Shown: positions 13,261-29,556 of the stretch, piece by piece
Layout: each line of letters begins with the position of its first letter
Numbering within the stretch: position 1 is the stretch's first letter
DNA from: Sphaeroforma sirkka
Taxonomy: Eukaryota; Opisthokonta; Ichthyosporea; Ichthyophonida
Length of the DNA stretch: 42,500 bases
Assembly: GCA_001586965.3 (NCBI GenBank)
Contig: LUCW03001501.1
Location: 32,501-75,000, forward strand
Direction: 5' to 3'
The notes under the pieces: generated by a model
Seen by the model: only the letters and a program-made list of their open reading frames with translations
The model's database searches: none
Told to the model about the DNA's origin: nothing
Position numbers and translations under genes: made by a program

Positions 13261-16200
13261 TCAGGCCGTGCAGGAGGGTGTGGGGTAGATACAGCATAGG
13301 TGTGCTGCACAACACTACGTATGATACTACATACACATACTTGTTTAACGGTGTTACAAGTATATGACACTCTACACACACCATTCTTAGGCAGTGCGGG
13401 AGGGTATGGTTGAGGTGGATTCGGTGTTGGTGGCTGCGGGGCTGAGGCTGAGGTGGCTTAGGCTTCTTGCTCTCGCAGCACTGTTTCTTGGAGCACATGG
13501 CATACTCGCCTGCATAGCCCTCGTAGGTGCACCTCTTGTCTTTGGACGTGCATGCTACGATGTTCTTGTCCACCCAGTGATTGCATGTCTTCACAACAGG
13601 TACAGGCGAAGGGGAAGGTTCGGCTCTCTTGCAGCACACGTGTTCAGAACAATCCTCTGTGCCATCGGTGTGTGCATAGTTGTATCGGTGACGTCCATCT
13701 GTTGCCACAATAGAAGCGTTCCGCGTTGTGGGAGTAAACAAGTAGATATGTATGGGTTGATTGGATCTGAGAGCGAACGAGAATATAGATTGCTGGGATC
13801 TGGTCCCTAAGGAGTGTTAAATCTAAGGTATCTGGAGTACTCCTCACAGCGCGGACGAATGATGCTCTCTGTTTCCAAAACAATACACACGTCGCAAAAG
13901 TAGAGCTGAGCAAACAGCAGCAACGCGCCAAGAGTTTAAACAATCTATCGACCAATATCGGCAGCGCTTCTAGATGGGTTATGGCTACTCACCTAACACA
14001 CTACACACACGTGACAAGAGATAGCATGATTCCAAAACAAATACACACGTCGCAAAAGTAGAGCTGAGCAAACAGCAGCAACGCGCCAAGAGTTTAAACA
14101 ATCTATCGACTAATATCGGCAGCGTTTCTAGATGGGTTATGGCTACTCAACTAACACACTACACACACGTGACAAGAGATAGCATGACACTGAGTGGAAT
14201 GGTCAACGAGTCTGCAACAACAATAAAAGATCATTGTGTACATCATGTGTTCACCAAAGGGATGAGAGTGTGCAACAACAATGAGAGACCATCTTGTACA
14301 TCATGTGTTCACTAAAGGGATGCACGGTAATAAGCAGAGTCGAATGAATATGGTACGTGCATCAAGACGTACTCCGGATACGCGGACAAATGAATTTCCG
14401 ACAGACCCTCGTGCATATAGTGTTTGTTATACACCCTGGTGCTGCTAGTGTTTGCTATACACCCTCGTGCTTCTAGTGTTTGGTCGTGTAGTTTCTCATG
14501 GTGGGGACAACTACAAAAAAAAATATCTCAAAGCATACACACGGTACAAATGTACTCTACAACCTCAAATACATCAAGCCATACGCAAAAAGTTATCTGT
14601 TGAACTTCAACCGTATCAGCATCAGGCGAGCCACACGTTCACTACAAATTGTATGCATCCTGTACGCATACGTTCACGCTCTCCATAGCAAGTAGTGGAC
14701 TACCTTTGACAGCACACTCTTTTTGCTTGTTCGTGTCACAGTGCACGTTTTCCTCATCGGCCCATTGCTTGCACTTGATGATCTTCTGAGGTGGCAGACA
14801 GCAGTGGTCCTTTGAGCATTGCTTTATCTCTTCAGCATTCGACCGTCTCGTACGCTCTCCGGCGGCACGTTTGCGATCTTTGGATAGACAAGATGTGTAT
14901 GCGAGTATGTAAATACACTGAGACTCGGTGTAGATGCGCTGTGTTCGGCTCTAGACAGAGGTTTGATAAGGATCTATAGAAGTAAGAAATGGACCCTAAC
15001 CAGTACGGAAATGTCTCATTTGGCATTCAATGAAGAAGTTTTGCGCCTCAATTGATTCCATTATATTGACTGATGCCGATTTAAATATCAACTGCTAAAT
15101 AATACACGAAGATCTGCTAGCGGTTTAGAGTTAACCTACTTCGTATCGTAGAGTACTATGGATACACAAGTTACAACAATGTATCTTGCGCATTGAAAAA
15201 TGCTCGGAGACAAGTAGCATACCACTAATAGTTGAAATTACTTTTAAATACCTCGCCTGTTGGCTCGTACACCTATGAACTATATGTTACCTTGTACACT
15301 TTTGAGCTATATGTTGATTTGTACACATATGAGTTATATGTTAGCTTTTGCACCCATGGGCCACATTAATGAGACCTCAAAAAGAAACATTCATTTGCAG
15401 TCATCCACCTACCCAATTGAGCACAACTGAACCAGAAATGTTCAATGCAGTTGACAAGTCATCAGACAATCACAAAAGACTCAAGCACAGTGGCCACCCA
15501 TACACAGTGTCTAAACGTTAACCGCACCACCAAGAGAAATACAAACTGTACAATGTGAATTCACAGTAGCCCTCAACTCACACATGCAAGTTCTAACTAT
15601 AACCCTACACACACCTCCATATTCAAAAGGTGGTCCTGAGTAGCTGTTGCTCGGCCCTCCAGTGGCTGAGTTGTAGTCGCCATAGCCATAGACATCCATC
15701 TCAAGTACCCGATCGTAGTTGTTCTGCACTACATTCACGTTATCGGTGATGACGACGTTGTGCTGTGCTGCAATTTGTGAGCGATGAGAGGTGAGACATT
15801 CGCATCACAACTCGTTCTTCTGGTGTGGATACTGTGTAGAAGAACTCCAACAGCTGATAAATTTTCATCCAGGATACACTACACCACACACTGACAGTGA
15901 GGCTGCTTTCTGAGCCGACCCACTGGGGTATGTGCATAGAGCTGAATCAGTACAGAATGTTTATCGCACAGAGGTGCAATCTGTGTCAGTACCTGGTAGT
16001 AGTATACGCCTACTTACTTGGGTTAGAGTTATCATCCCTGTCTGGGTGATCACCCTTGTGTGAATGCTCCGTAAAGCATTCATCATCTTTTGGCTCGCAT
16101 TGGTGGTTGTTATCTTCTACCCACTCATCACACCACACCACCGGATCTGTTGGTTCTTGGTAACAGCAAACCTGTATGCACGGAAGGGACTTGTTAGATA

Positions 16201-17046
16201 TTTTGCACAACAACACCCTGTTTATAAACAAACAACATTACAAACAGGCAGATGATACATAGAAAGTTGAAAAGCACATGTACCTCTATTTGCGTTCATT
16301 AGCTTTGGCTGCGATGAACATGGCAGAACACTCACCTCGTCTGAACACTTGCCATATCCCATGAGATCGTATGAGTGACACATTTGTTCCTTTTTGACAT
16401 CACATCTGACACTTTCTTTCTGTGCCCATTCCCCGCACGTTTTGGGTTGGGCTGGTGGTGGCCCGTCGCAGCATCGTTGCACTGAGCACTCGTATCGTCC
16501 CGGGTAGCCATCAGTATATAGATAGCAATCTTGTGTGTTCATGGTACAGTCTATGCCTTTGGCATGCACCCATGCGTCACATTTGCTGTCGATGATATCT
16601 GCAGTGACCGAATTATTGAATTAGCTGAGTTAAAGCTTTGACAAAGACAAAAAAGACAACCTTGGGAAGCTTTTTGAGTTGACGGCTTCACCCGCACATC
16701 ATACTTGTTAGCGAACGGCGAGTACGCATACACAATCACATACTAGAAGTTTCATACGCAAATTTAGAGACCATAAAGTACTTGCTTTGACTAGCAACAT
16801 ACCAGCAGATGTCTCGCAGCAGAACTTTGCAGAACAGTGATCACCCACTCTGTGGATTGATGTCTGGCACTGCTTATCTTGAGCTCGACAGTCCATGCCT
16901 TGTGAATTGATCCAATGTAGGCATTTCACAGACTCGTGATCTGACCGTGATGAACGCGATACGATGTTGATCTTGGCATTTGCACCATTCATGGCTTCCA
17001 TTTCAACCTCTACGTCGTGCATGTATCTAGCTATCTCTCCATCTAT
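13261..17046 (-). CDS. Six-cysteine-module repeat protein (unrecognised family), 7 proposed exons
   Basis: Proposed exons in coding order: 17046-16803, 16598-16336, 16171-16018, 15767-15615, 14877-14704, 13698-13382, 13304-13261. Junctions are GT-AG and mostly phase 1. Six modules fit C-x2-W-x7-C-x(6,7)-C-x(10,12)-C-S-x3-C-C. The tryptophan motifs are CLHW, CDAW, CGEW, CDEW, CKQW and CNHW; the ends are CSAKFCC, CSVQRCC, CSDEVCC, CSKDHCC, CSEHVCC and CSKKQCC. In the fourth, third to fourth cysteine is interrupted by a Tyr/Asn/Gly-rich insert (exon 15767-15615). Linkers are Pro-rich. Even cysteine number suggests three disulfides per module, hence a secreted or surface protein, but no signal peptide exon was found; it may lie upstream of 17046. 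The last exon is weak: reaching it needs a one-base frame change in the Pro-rich end of exon 6 (near 13445), otherwise that frame runs to a stop at 13226. Function unknown. Confidence 0.75.
13873..14187. repeat. 157-bp tandem duplication in intron
   Basis: Two nearly identical copies, 13873-14029 and 14030-14187, differing by one inserted A and a few substitutions. The unit begins TTCCAAAACAA and ends GATAGCATGA. It lies in the intron between exons 5 and 6 of the six-cysteine-module gene. High identity indicates a recent duplication. Confidence 0.95.
14213..14322. repeat. 58-bp tandem repeat, about 1.9 copies
   Basis: The unit starts TGCAACAACAAT and contains GTACATCATGTGTTCAC. Copies start at 14213 and 14271. 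It lies directly after the 157-bp duplication, in the same intron. Confidence 0.9.
14405..14488. repeat. 28-bp tandem repeat, three copies
   Basis: The unit is ACCCTCGTGC followed by TAGTGTTTG and TATAC. Copies start at 14405, 14433 and 14461, giving a constant 28-bp step. It is the third independent tandem repeat in this intron of the six-cysteine-module gene. Confidence 0.9.
15265..15360. repeat. 27-bp tandem repeat, about 3.5 copies
   Basis: The unit is built on GTACAC-TATGA-CTATATGTTA. The GTAC start recurs at 15267, 15294 and 15321, with a decayed fourth copy at 15348. It lies in the intron between exons 4 and 5 of the six-cysteine-module gene. Confidence 0.9.
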
Positions 17047-19317
17047 CTGTGATCACCCCAGATTACTATCAGAAGTTGCGTACGCATATTTGAGGCTTCT
17101 CACGAGGCCCAGAGAGAGTATACAGATGCTTCTGAATGAATTCATATTGTCTTCCCCCCCAAACTTGGCCAACACTATTCACTCGATTGATGAGGGTTCG
17201 TCTCATTCTCTCACATACAACCTGCGAAGCGTACGGTCACAGGAGTTTCTTCCGATTGACTAGTTGATCGTTCCAAGGTGATGTGAGTATAGATTGTTAG
17301 CTAATCTTCCACTATATCATACACTGTCTCATGCCCGTACCGATAATGATAAGTGACCACGCCAAACACGTCTAAAATCAATGTATGTTCATTGTTCACA
17401 GGCGCACTCAACTATCGCAAGAAGTTGAAGGTGTTTATTGAACCACCAGATAAAGTTGCATGGCCTGAAAATCGGAAAAGGTGAAATTTCTTCGCCACTG
17501 ATAAATCATAAATAGAAAAAAATAGAGTAAAAAAGTAAAGAGAGTAATTGCAGTGACTAGCAACTGAATAGGACGACCAATAAAAATTAAGAAAATACAT
17601 GCACACAAAAAAATTGTATGTATGTACGTACCATACTACACGATCAAACCACAGCAAATTAGCAATATAATTATAGCAATACAGATTAATAAAGGGATCT
17701 TTGATCTGAATTCTAACGACCTTCAAATAGTGTGCGTAATAAATTATATGATTCTTACTCCCGTGTCAATAATGCTGATTCAGTGATTCTCGTGTTTCTG
17801 TGACACAATCCTTGCCTGATGAATAATGATAGACCCCTACATTGGTAAAAGCAACCCTCTCTCTTCACCAACCGCTCTACCCTTGTATATCATTCTTTAT
17901 ACAAAGGTAGATTTTTATCTGCGTTTAAGTGAACTCTTGCATGTTATTCCTGAGGTATAATATAAGGGGCCGAAGTGATCATGGATCCGAAGCCCTCGCC
18001 TGCTTCAGTATACCTCGTAGATCGATGCAGTACATACCATTCTAAATAAGTATACATGCACGATCATGCAATACCAACGAATGCTGATTTACAAAAGATC
18101 TTTAAATGCTGATTTGCAAAAGATCTTTTTGGAACGACACATGATTGCTCAATAAGTTATGATAAGAAGATCACATGCGAAGGGTTGTGCACTCCGAGGT
18201 TAGTGGTTACTCTCTCAATTCGAGTTTGATGGCGGTCTAGATGGTAATGAATGATTCTACAACGGATGGTTCAGTAGTTGTCATATGTGAGTGAAAGCCG
18301 GTACAAATTTCCAGGAAATGAGGGATAATAAAGGCCTTGTACTCAACTCAAACCTTGAGGCAATTGTTTTTGTTTTGTTGCATGTGAATTGTGATTTGAT
18401 GATTTCCCAACAATTTTGATTTCATCTTCTCCACCCGGGGTTTTAATGCTAGAGGAGCCAGTTGCTAGCTTCATATACAATCCAAATAATCGCAAAATAG
18501 ATCAATATCGAATACAAACTTTGAACACCAATGGTGACCACATAGATAAATTGCCATTGGGAGCTAGATTAGTGCTTGAAAACTATGCATAGCAGTTTCA
18601 AGCGTGTGAATTCGTTGAAAGCTGGGTTAAGTGTTTCAACCTTTCAGGTAGCGTTGCGACTTGCCAATCCGGTTCGTACCCATGCAGTAACCGTTGCAAT
18701 AATGATTTAAAATGTTATATACATAAAAATGCCTATGTATACGATAATTTTAAACCATGCGAAGCGGAGGTTATTATGAATTTACAAAATAAAGGACGTT
18801 GTGGGTGCTGGGTTGCGTGATGCGTCGGACTCCGCAGGCCTGCAGCACTGAGCACACTCTCGCTGACTCACTGAGCCACTACTCACTATGTAAAAGTGAT
18901 ACATGGAATATTATTGAGTACAAGACTACAAGTCATGACCCTCAAGAGAAGAAAAATAGAAATAGAACTAAAATATATGGGATCGCTGTCGCACTACGCC
19001 CGAAGGACGGTACAAGTTTTTTAAAAACAACAAACACATGATGAGTCATGAAATTGAATGGAATTTCTCTAGAGTTAAGGGTTTTGTATCCCCGCATACC
19101 ATATTTGGTAATTTATGGGTTTTTATATAAATTATAGGCCTATAGGGAAGATATGTTCCTGCAATATTGTTTAACCTTCCTCTTCAAGTATCCGACGCGC
19201 AGACAGCAGTGGCTACGTAGCGTGACATCTGACAAACACTCAATAGTGTCTAATTGTCGTGTCATACTCGAGCCCTACTTCACACGTATCTCTCATCTGT
19301 GCTCGACAGATACCATC
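17047..19317. other. Intergenic, no gene recognised
   Basis: Between the start of the minus-strand cysteine-module gene and the plus-strand dehydrogenase, so it should hold both promoters and perhaps a missing signal-peptide exon. The longest open stretch (minus 17412-17726) is AT-rich with aromatic, low-complexity translation and no domain. A 25-bp tandem duplication, ATGCTGATTT...AAAAGATCTTT, lies at 18081-18130. Nothing else is supported. Confidence 0.55.
18081..18130. repeat. 25-bp tandem duplication
   Basis: ATGCTGATTT(A/G)CAAAAGATCTTT occurs at 18081 and again at 18106, with one substitution. Intergenic. Confidence 0.85.
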
Positions 19318-23452
<4,135 letters not shown>

Positions 23453-24308
23453 CTGCGCATGCTGGAGTAGACAATACAATCGCCCATGGTGAAGCAAGAT
23501 TAGACAATACAATCGCCCATGGTGAAGCAAGATTAGTTGGAGACGTCTTGTGTCTGGGGCGTTCAAACGTTTGGAATATTGTTTGGAGTGGTGATACTAC
23601 GGCTGACTTCGATACTTGTTAATTTAGATATGTCCAATGCGTGCGGCGCTAGACTTTCTCCCATACGTGATAACTAGTCGAGCTTGAAATATATGCTGGC
23701 GACACCCTGCGACTGCTACCGCTTTGCACCAAATGATTTCATTGACATGGTGTAGTAATTGCACCGAGAACAACATTCCAATGCAATCCACCAGTAACAG
23801 AGCATCCGTTACTACACAAATTCATTCACACGAGAGGCAAATACAGTGCTGCCACCAAAGCGGTTTAAATACAGATATGGGTGGAAGTAATGGTGCGGCA
23901 GAGGTAGGCTTCTAATAGGAAAATGTACAAAACTTACGAGTTAACCTATTCGACCTTGAATTTTTTTAAGAAACCTTCTGTTTGCTTTATTGGTCTGATT
24001 GTACCGTGCTAGAGATTAGCATACAACATATCTATTTCAAGACTTGGCTGCACTCTGTTTCAATCCAAATGAGCTCGACTTTTTCAGGACGTTTATGATG
24101 CGTGGGTTTGCGACTAGAATTCACTCACACCCGCTCACGGTGAAACGTGTAAACATTCAAGGCGCATCACAAAAAACCACCAACTAGTTTCAGATTAAAT
24201 AAACCTATGTTATCCGCTCTAAATACTTTATTCTAATTTACTTTACATCATACGTCTGCCTGCTGAGTGTTGTTAGTTCCCAAGCATCTAAGCCTTGTTT
24301 CTTAGCCC
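23453..24308. other. Intergenic between convergent genes, with a 33-bp duplication
   Basis: This lies downstream of the dehydrogenase stop and downstream of the minus-strand helicase pseudogene, so it is convergent 3' space. A perfect tandem duplication (TAGACAATACAATCGCCCAT and the following 13 bp) occupies 23468-23500 and 23501-23533. ATTAAATAAA near 24195 could be a plus-strand poly(A) signal, but it is 740 bp from the stop. No gene recognised. Confidence 0.55.
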
Positions 24309-27300
24309 CTACTCTTCCCTGGGGGCACTGGTACCTGTTTCCTCCACTCTATCTCGTTCGACATCTGGATCCGCAACGCCTGCAGCTTCTCCTACCATAG
24401 GGGTTAACCAGAGCTTACGCAACCGTGTTGCCAGATCGTCAGCTTCTGTTATCGGGTCATTTTGTACCGAACTTTCCTTGACTTTCGTCGGTAAATTGTA
24501 AGGCACACCCGTGTAAGCTTTGTTAGACACACTGTCTTGTAGAAGAGTCCCCCAGTGCGGATCGCATGCCAGCACAAAGGGGTTCCCCACAACTATCAGC
24601 AGCGCCTTAGCTCGCGACGTGGCGACGTCGAACCGCTTGGGATTCGCCAGGAACCCTATCTTGTACTTCTAGTCTGGCATGATATAGTCCTTGCTAGACC
24701 GGATACATGAGATGATGATTACTCGACACTCCTGGCCCTAGAACATCTCGGTGGTACCCACACGCACCTTCTGCAGCTTGCGTGTGCGCAGCAATCGCTC
24801 GAGCTTCTGGCTTTGTTTGGCGTAGGGTAAGATGATGCCGATCTGATGCGACACGCACTATAGTTGTGTGTTAGTTTGGTGATGTATAGAGGATTGTATC
24901 CCAACGTACTCTGTGCCGGTGAATTGTGCATCGGTGAGAGTGCGGAGTCTTCCTCTGAGTAGGGTCCAGCTATGCTCTTGCCCTCTGGATTGCACTCGCA
25001 TTCGACATCAGTTGCACGAGCGCAGGAACCCAATGGCTGAGTGCTCGACTCTCTCTCCACAGTGGCCTTGCGCTTGGAGTATTGCGGTAGCCTCATCAGT
25101 CTCTCAAGCATAGACACAGACAGGCCATACTCACTCGCCTCATACGAGTGCAACACGGGTCCCAACTGTAAGGGATCTCCTGCCAGCACCACAGTAGTAT
25201 AACTATTCGCTAATGTCGCCAGCGATGCCAGTAGATCGGACTCGGTAGCCTGCCCACTCTCATCCACCACAATCACATCGAAGTGCCCACGCTCGAAGCC
25301 ATAATTGAACATCTTGGCCGCAGTCATCAACGAGGCCACGACCACAGTGTAGCTCTGAGTGATCTTGGCTCACATCCCGCCCCATCAGGTCTGTAGTGGC
25401 AGTATCCGCCTACCACAGCCGACACGGTCTTGGGGTTGCGAGTGAAGACCATGTGTCGGAAGAGCTAGGACTTGTTCAGAGCTGCCAAGCGCTCAGTGAT
25501 CACATCGCACGCCACCTTTGTGGGTGCGGTTACCAGCACTCGGCGAGGCTCAGTCGTTGCAGTACCCTTCGCCAATTGTCGAATCGCTTCTATCAACGTC
25601 GTGGTTTTGCCTTCGCACGATTTTGTTGATAGAGAAGGTTGGTTGGTGTCAAACATAGCCAACGACGTAGAATAGGCCCCACAATAGGTTTACGATACCA
25701 TATAAAACTGACTGATGACAACCAATTTAATTAAACTTGGAAACACACAGCAACTCAGAAACGCACACACATACCTGTGCCAGGGGGACCAAATACAATC
25801 ATGGGCGATGGCCGGCATCTCCCGCGCAATATACTGCACACAGCAGCTTTGTGCGGCTCATTCAAGTTTCTGCTGATGAAGTACGAGTCATCGCTTGCCT
25901 CGATTGGCGGTGTGCTGCCGTATTCGTCGTCGTCTGCTGATTCCGGAAGAGGGAAGATCAGATATGGAATGTTGTTTGCTTTTGTTACGCCCTGATGGCA
26001 TAGTCGAACTACCCTTCTCCCAGCCACGAACCGCACATCAACCTTCGCACCGGTAAGGTGTAGATTCGCCATTTTAAACGTGTCTATGTCTATGTCTTCT
26101 AAGTGTACTTGCATGACCCTGCCATCGTACACCTTGCCGCGAATAGCACTTGCACAATATCCCCTCATAGCACAGATGGCCTGTTTTCAGCCAAACCCGG
26201 CACTCTGAGTTTGTACAGTTTGTTGTGGGCTTTCAACACCTGGTCGGTCATGTCGTAAGAGTGTAATTTCTCAATCTGTCGCTTCTCCTCAGCAAACAAA
26301 AGAGCATGGAACAGCTCCTTATACCATCGCGCATGTTCTTCCTCTGTATGTGACCAGTCCTGACACCCTGCGGCAGCGAGAAGCAGTGCAGCAGCCCCTC
26401 CAACGTGTCACTCACGTCCACAGTGGTCATGCTACGCTACGACTGTGGCAGAGGATACGGGTGCGTGCGATTGAACATCTTTAGTTTGCCCTCGGGACTC
26501 TGTTTGGGTACCTTTACAGACGGCAAATTTTGGTTCCATACACTGGATCGTTCCTCCAGTTTGGTTTTGTACTGTTGTCTGTCATATCCGGTTGACGGCG
26601 ACAACATGTCGATTGTCTCCAACGACCCAAACCGCGCGGCGAGGAAACGACTGGTTGTGAATTGCGAATCTACATCGTCGTCCACCTGCGCATAAGTGAA
26701 ATGCATTCTCATGAGAGATAGACGCAGCAGATAGCTCAAATGGCCATTGCGGATATATGAAGCACTCAGACTCATGTATACGCGCTGGTCATGCCTCAGT
26801 ACGGCCACCCAAGTAACATCACAAACATCAAATCAATACCACTCACATATGACACAGACAGCTACCAGGATAATGGGCAGTTAGTGGTGAAAAATAAGGA
26901 CGACCTGAGTGCAACTGACTGATACGTTGCACAACGCTTGTTGCTGTGACGGAGCGTTGTTGCTTGCACTGTAAATGTCACTTTTACTGCTCCGAGTTGC
27001 GACAACACAAGTAATTCACAGGTATACTATTGCTAAGAATTTCACAGGCATGCTGTTATTAACAGGAGATGGTTGATTGCGATAATAAGGTTCGCGAATT
27101 TCGACACCACCCGATTACCAAATGCCGCTCTTAGTACACCACACTTGATTGACATAAACTGTCTACGATGTACCCATTCCAATATGACAATGCACAAGCC
27201 CCACTACACGCACCCCATACCTGGAACGTGAAGCTCACTATATCTCGGCACACGCCGAAGTACGGGCTCGTGCACTCCACAACCAGAACTAAGTTCTGGC

Positions 27301-27850
27301 TCCCCGGCCTGATCTGCATCGGCATTGTCGTTGGAACGCTGAAAGCGGTCTCAGGCACATCAAAGAGGAACGCATAGCTCAACAGGGTGTACTGAACACT
27401 TGGGTCAACGTAAGTCATCCCCACAACCACCTTCATAGTACTACCGGGTAACTGGATAGCCCCAACTCCACCGGGTCCATCAGCAGTGCGCCCTGGTTGC
27501 TCTCCAGTACTAGGCGATTCTCGTGCACCTGTTTGATCACTCGTTGGACTGCCAGGCTATGTGTAGCAGCTAGACTGTGTGATGTACCGGCCTTGCCCTT
27601 TTCCATCTTACGCGTGCCTCCTTTTCTCAACCGGTATCGCATATGTGTCATATTTAAGTTCATATATGTTGACGCCAGTGTCACCATCGCCACTATTGTC
27701 ATCAGATAACAAGTTGCCATACAAGATGATATCATTGTCCAGAATCTTCACCTTTCGCTGACGTTGTAGTGCATCTAAAACCCCTCGCGGACTCACAGTG
27801 AAGGCTCCTGGGGGCAAATACTCGGACTGTGTGTTTCGCCAGGACCGAAA
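24309..27850 (-). pseudogene. MOV10/Armitage-like RNA helicase pseudogene
   Basis: An SF1 helicase whose animal homologues (MOV10, MOV10L1, Armitage) unwind RNA in small-RNA silencing. In coding order: N-terminal and Ig-like part 27850-27221, intron 27220-26686, RFLAA block at about 26660, VPGLAENRPSVL block at about 26200, GPPGTG at 25780, intron 25774-25611, KTTTLIEAI, DESGQATE at about 25265, GDPLQLGP at about 25165, ITKLTHNY at 24870, then NPKRFDVATSRAKALL at about 24630 and a stop at 24309. Retained introns exclude a processed copy. Lesions: in-frame stops TAG 26437, TGA 26165, TAG 25465, TAG 24738 and TAG 24669; frame changes near 27620, 27440, 26390, 26140, 25370 and 24860; and loss of about 100 residues between motif III and the QIGIILPYAKQ block. 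The first exons were not found above 27850. It cannot make a helicase as it stands. Confidence 0.88.
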
Positions 27851-28555
27851 GTGTATTGCAAAAATCTGCGCACGGGATTAAAAATGTAGGCAGTCCAGGG
27901 TCAGAAAGTTGGTGTGCCCGAAGTCATAGTAGCAAAATGCAGGGCTCGTGATCCATATATTAAGTGTCGATATAATCACTGACAATGACTTACGGGGGCG
28001 AGGTGATTCACTATATTGCAATCAATGTGTAGGGTTGAACGGTATGAAAGTGGTAGAAAAGTGCAACTTACGCAGCATATTGCAGGTTGAAACGCTTTCC
28101 AATGCACACGGGTAAGCCTGTACTGTAGAAGAGCATTGTAACGTTGCAACAAGTGGCACAGTGATCACCAATTGCTGCAGTAAATCAACGTGATACACCG
28201 TACATAGGTATATGACGAGCAAGAATGTCCACACTTCCGGAGATTGTCAGACTTGACAAGTCGGATCGAAAGCAAATACCAATGCAAACACACACAGCCG
28301 ACAACGGCTCATGAGAACATGGCCGCACATGACAACTCATCAGAGAGTGTTGACAGTCGAGTGGGAGGCACTGGCTGGGATCACGCTGTGCAGAATGGCA
28401 TTCGTGGCGGGTACGCTATGGTGGAGCGCAACGCCTATCCAATGCTCTGTGTGGCAAATACATGCACTTGTAAACAGTATACACACATACACTTTTAATA
28501 CAGGGCCATAGGACTATGGAATGCACACACAAAACCCAAACGCTAGACTTTTTAA
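27851..28555. other. Spacer between two minus-strand pseudogenes
   Basis: This should contain the missing first exons or promoter of the MOV10-like pseudogene and the 3' end of the EXD1-like one. A plus-strand open frame at 28244-28498 has no recognisable domain. Nothing else can be supported. Confidence 0.45.
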
Positions 28556-29461
28556 CTAACACGCCTTGAGATCCTGATACAGCAGCCTCGTATCGTCATC
28601 AGCGTCCTGCAGCATGGCAAAGAACATATCGGCCACCACCTACGCGTCCTTATTGATGCGGTCCATCTGCACGGCATGCTCCGCCTCTCGCCTCTCTTTC
28701 TCGCTTATGGCGCATGTCCTTAGCCGACAAGACACCCACACCGTCGCCTGGGTGGGTGGCAGCAACGGTGGTGTGGCTCTTCTTGCACTTGCACCACATT
28801 CCCGGGGTCTTAGTGCGTGCGCATGCTGGGCGTTGTACACAGCTACGGCACTCTGCACGTTCTGCACCGCACAGTCTACCAATGGGCGAGGTAACGGGCG
28901 CCTTCGCCACATTGTGGGGGTGTGCTGGATACTCCCAATTATGTTGTTCGCCCTACCGGCCCAATACATGCTTACGGCGTTCATGTCCTCTCTATACGCG
29001 ATGTTCTGCAGAATCATATGCGCCGTCTGCGTGTCGTATACGTTCGCCATGACCAGATTGAACTGGTCGTGAAGCACACGCATGTGTTCGCGACTGTCAT
29101 GCACAACCTTCACAATGGCTGTGTGCGTTATCAGTTCCTTCAGCGTAGTCTTGTGGATCAGCAAATCCGCGCACGACAGCACATCGAACACGATAGTCTT
29201 GTCGTCCTCCACCCGTCGACTTGCACGAGAGAAACAAGCTCACGTCCTGAAGGGTGTGTGTAGTGTTCGGTGCAGAATCCCACCAAACTAGTACGGTTCA
29301 TCTCGCGCTGGGTGAACACTTGGTTGCAATGCTGCACAGTCTGCACATACACCACATGCCCATCACTCGCGACACTACCCCTGTGGCCTGTGTACTCAGA
29401 ATCCCTCCCGCCATCCCCGTAGTTGTGCACCGACTGATTCTTGACAGGCCCTTTCGGTGGT

Positions 29462-29556
29462 GAGTGTGGCTGGACTGGTTGTTGTGGTTGCCATTCGCAT
29501 ACTGTCTGTTGTGGTTGCCATTCTCATACTGTCTGTTGTGGTTGTGGTGAGCATCG
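29462..29556 (-). repeat. 30-bp tandem repeat coding for NGNHNRQY-type units
   Basis: In the EXD1-like pseudogene, GGTTGCCATTC(G/T)CATACTGTCTGTTGTGGTTG is repeated at about a 30-bp step. Each unit codes on the minus strand for ten residues of the type NGNHNRQYxN. It is the terminal part of the Asn/Gln/Tyr-rich region. Confidence 0.8.

Noticed and set aside
13226..13381. Direct continuation of the cysteine-module frame to the stop at 13226
   Set aside because: The sequence after the good GT donor at 13381 is hydrophobic and low in coding character; a splice to 13304 is preferred, though not proven.
17412..17726. Minus-strand 104-codon AT-rich frame as a possible signal-peptide exon of the cysteine-module gene
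   Set aside because: Composition is that of AT-rich noncoding DNA, and no suitable donor joins it in phase to the exon at 17046.
17860..17900. tRNA-like string (GGTAGAGCGGTTGGT on the minus strand)
   Set aside because: No matching acceptor stem, anticodon arm or T-arm at the right distances.
28244..28498. Plus-strand frame with GGTGWDHAVQNGIRGGYAMV
   Set aside because: It looks protein-like for some 30 residues, but I recognise no family and see no partner exons.
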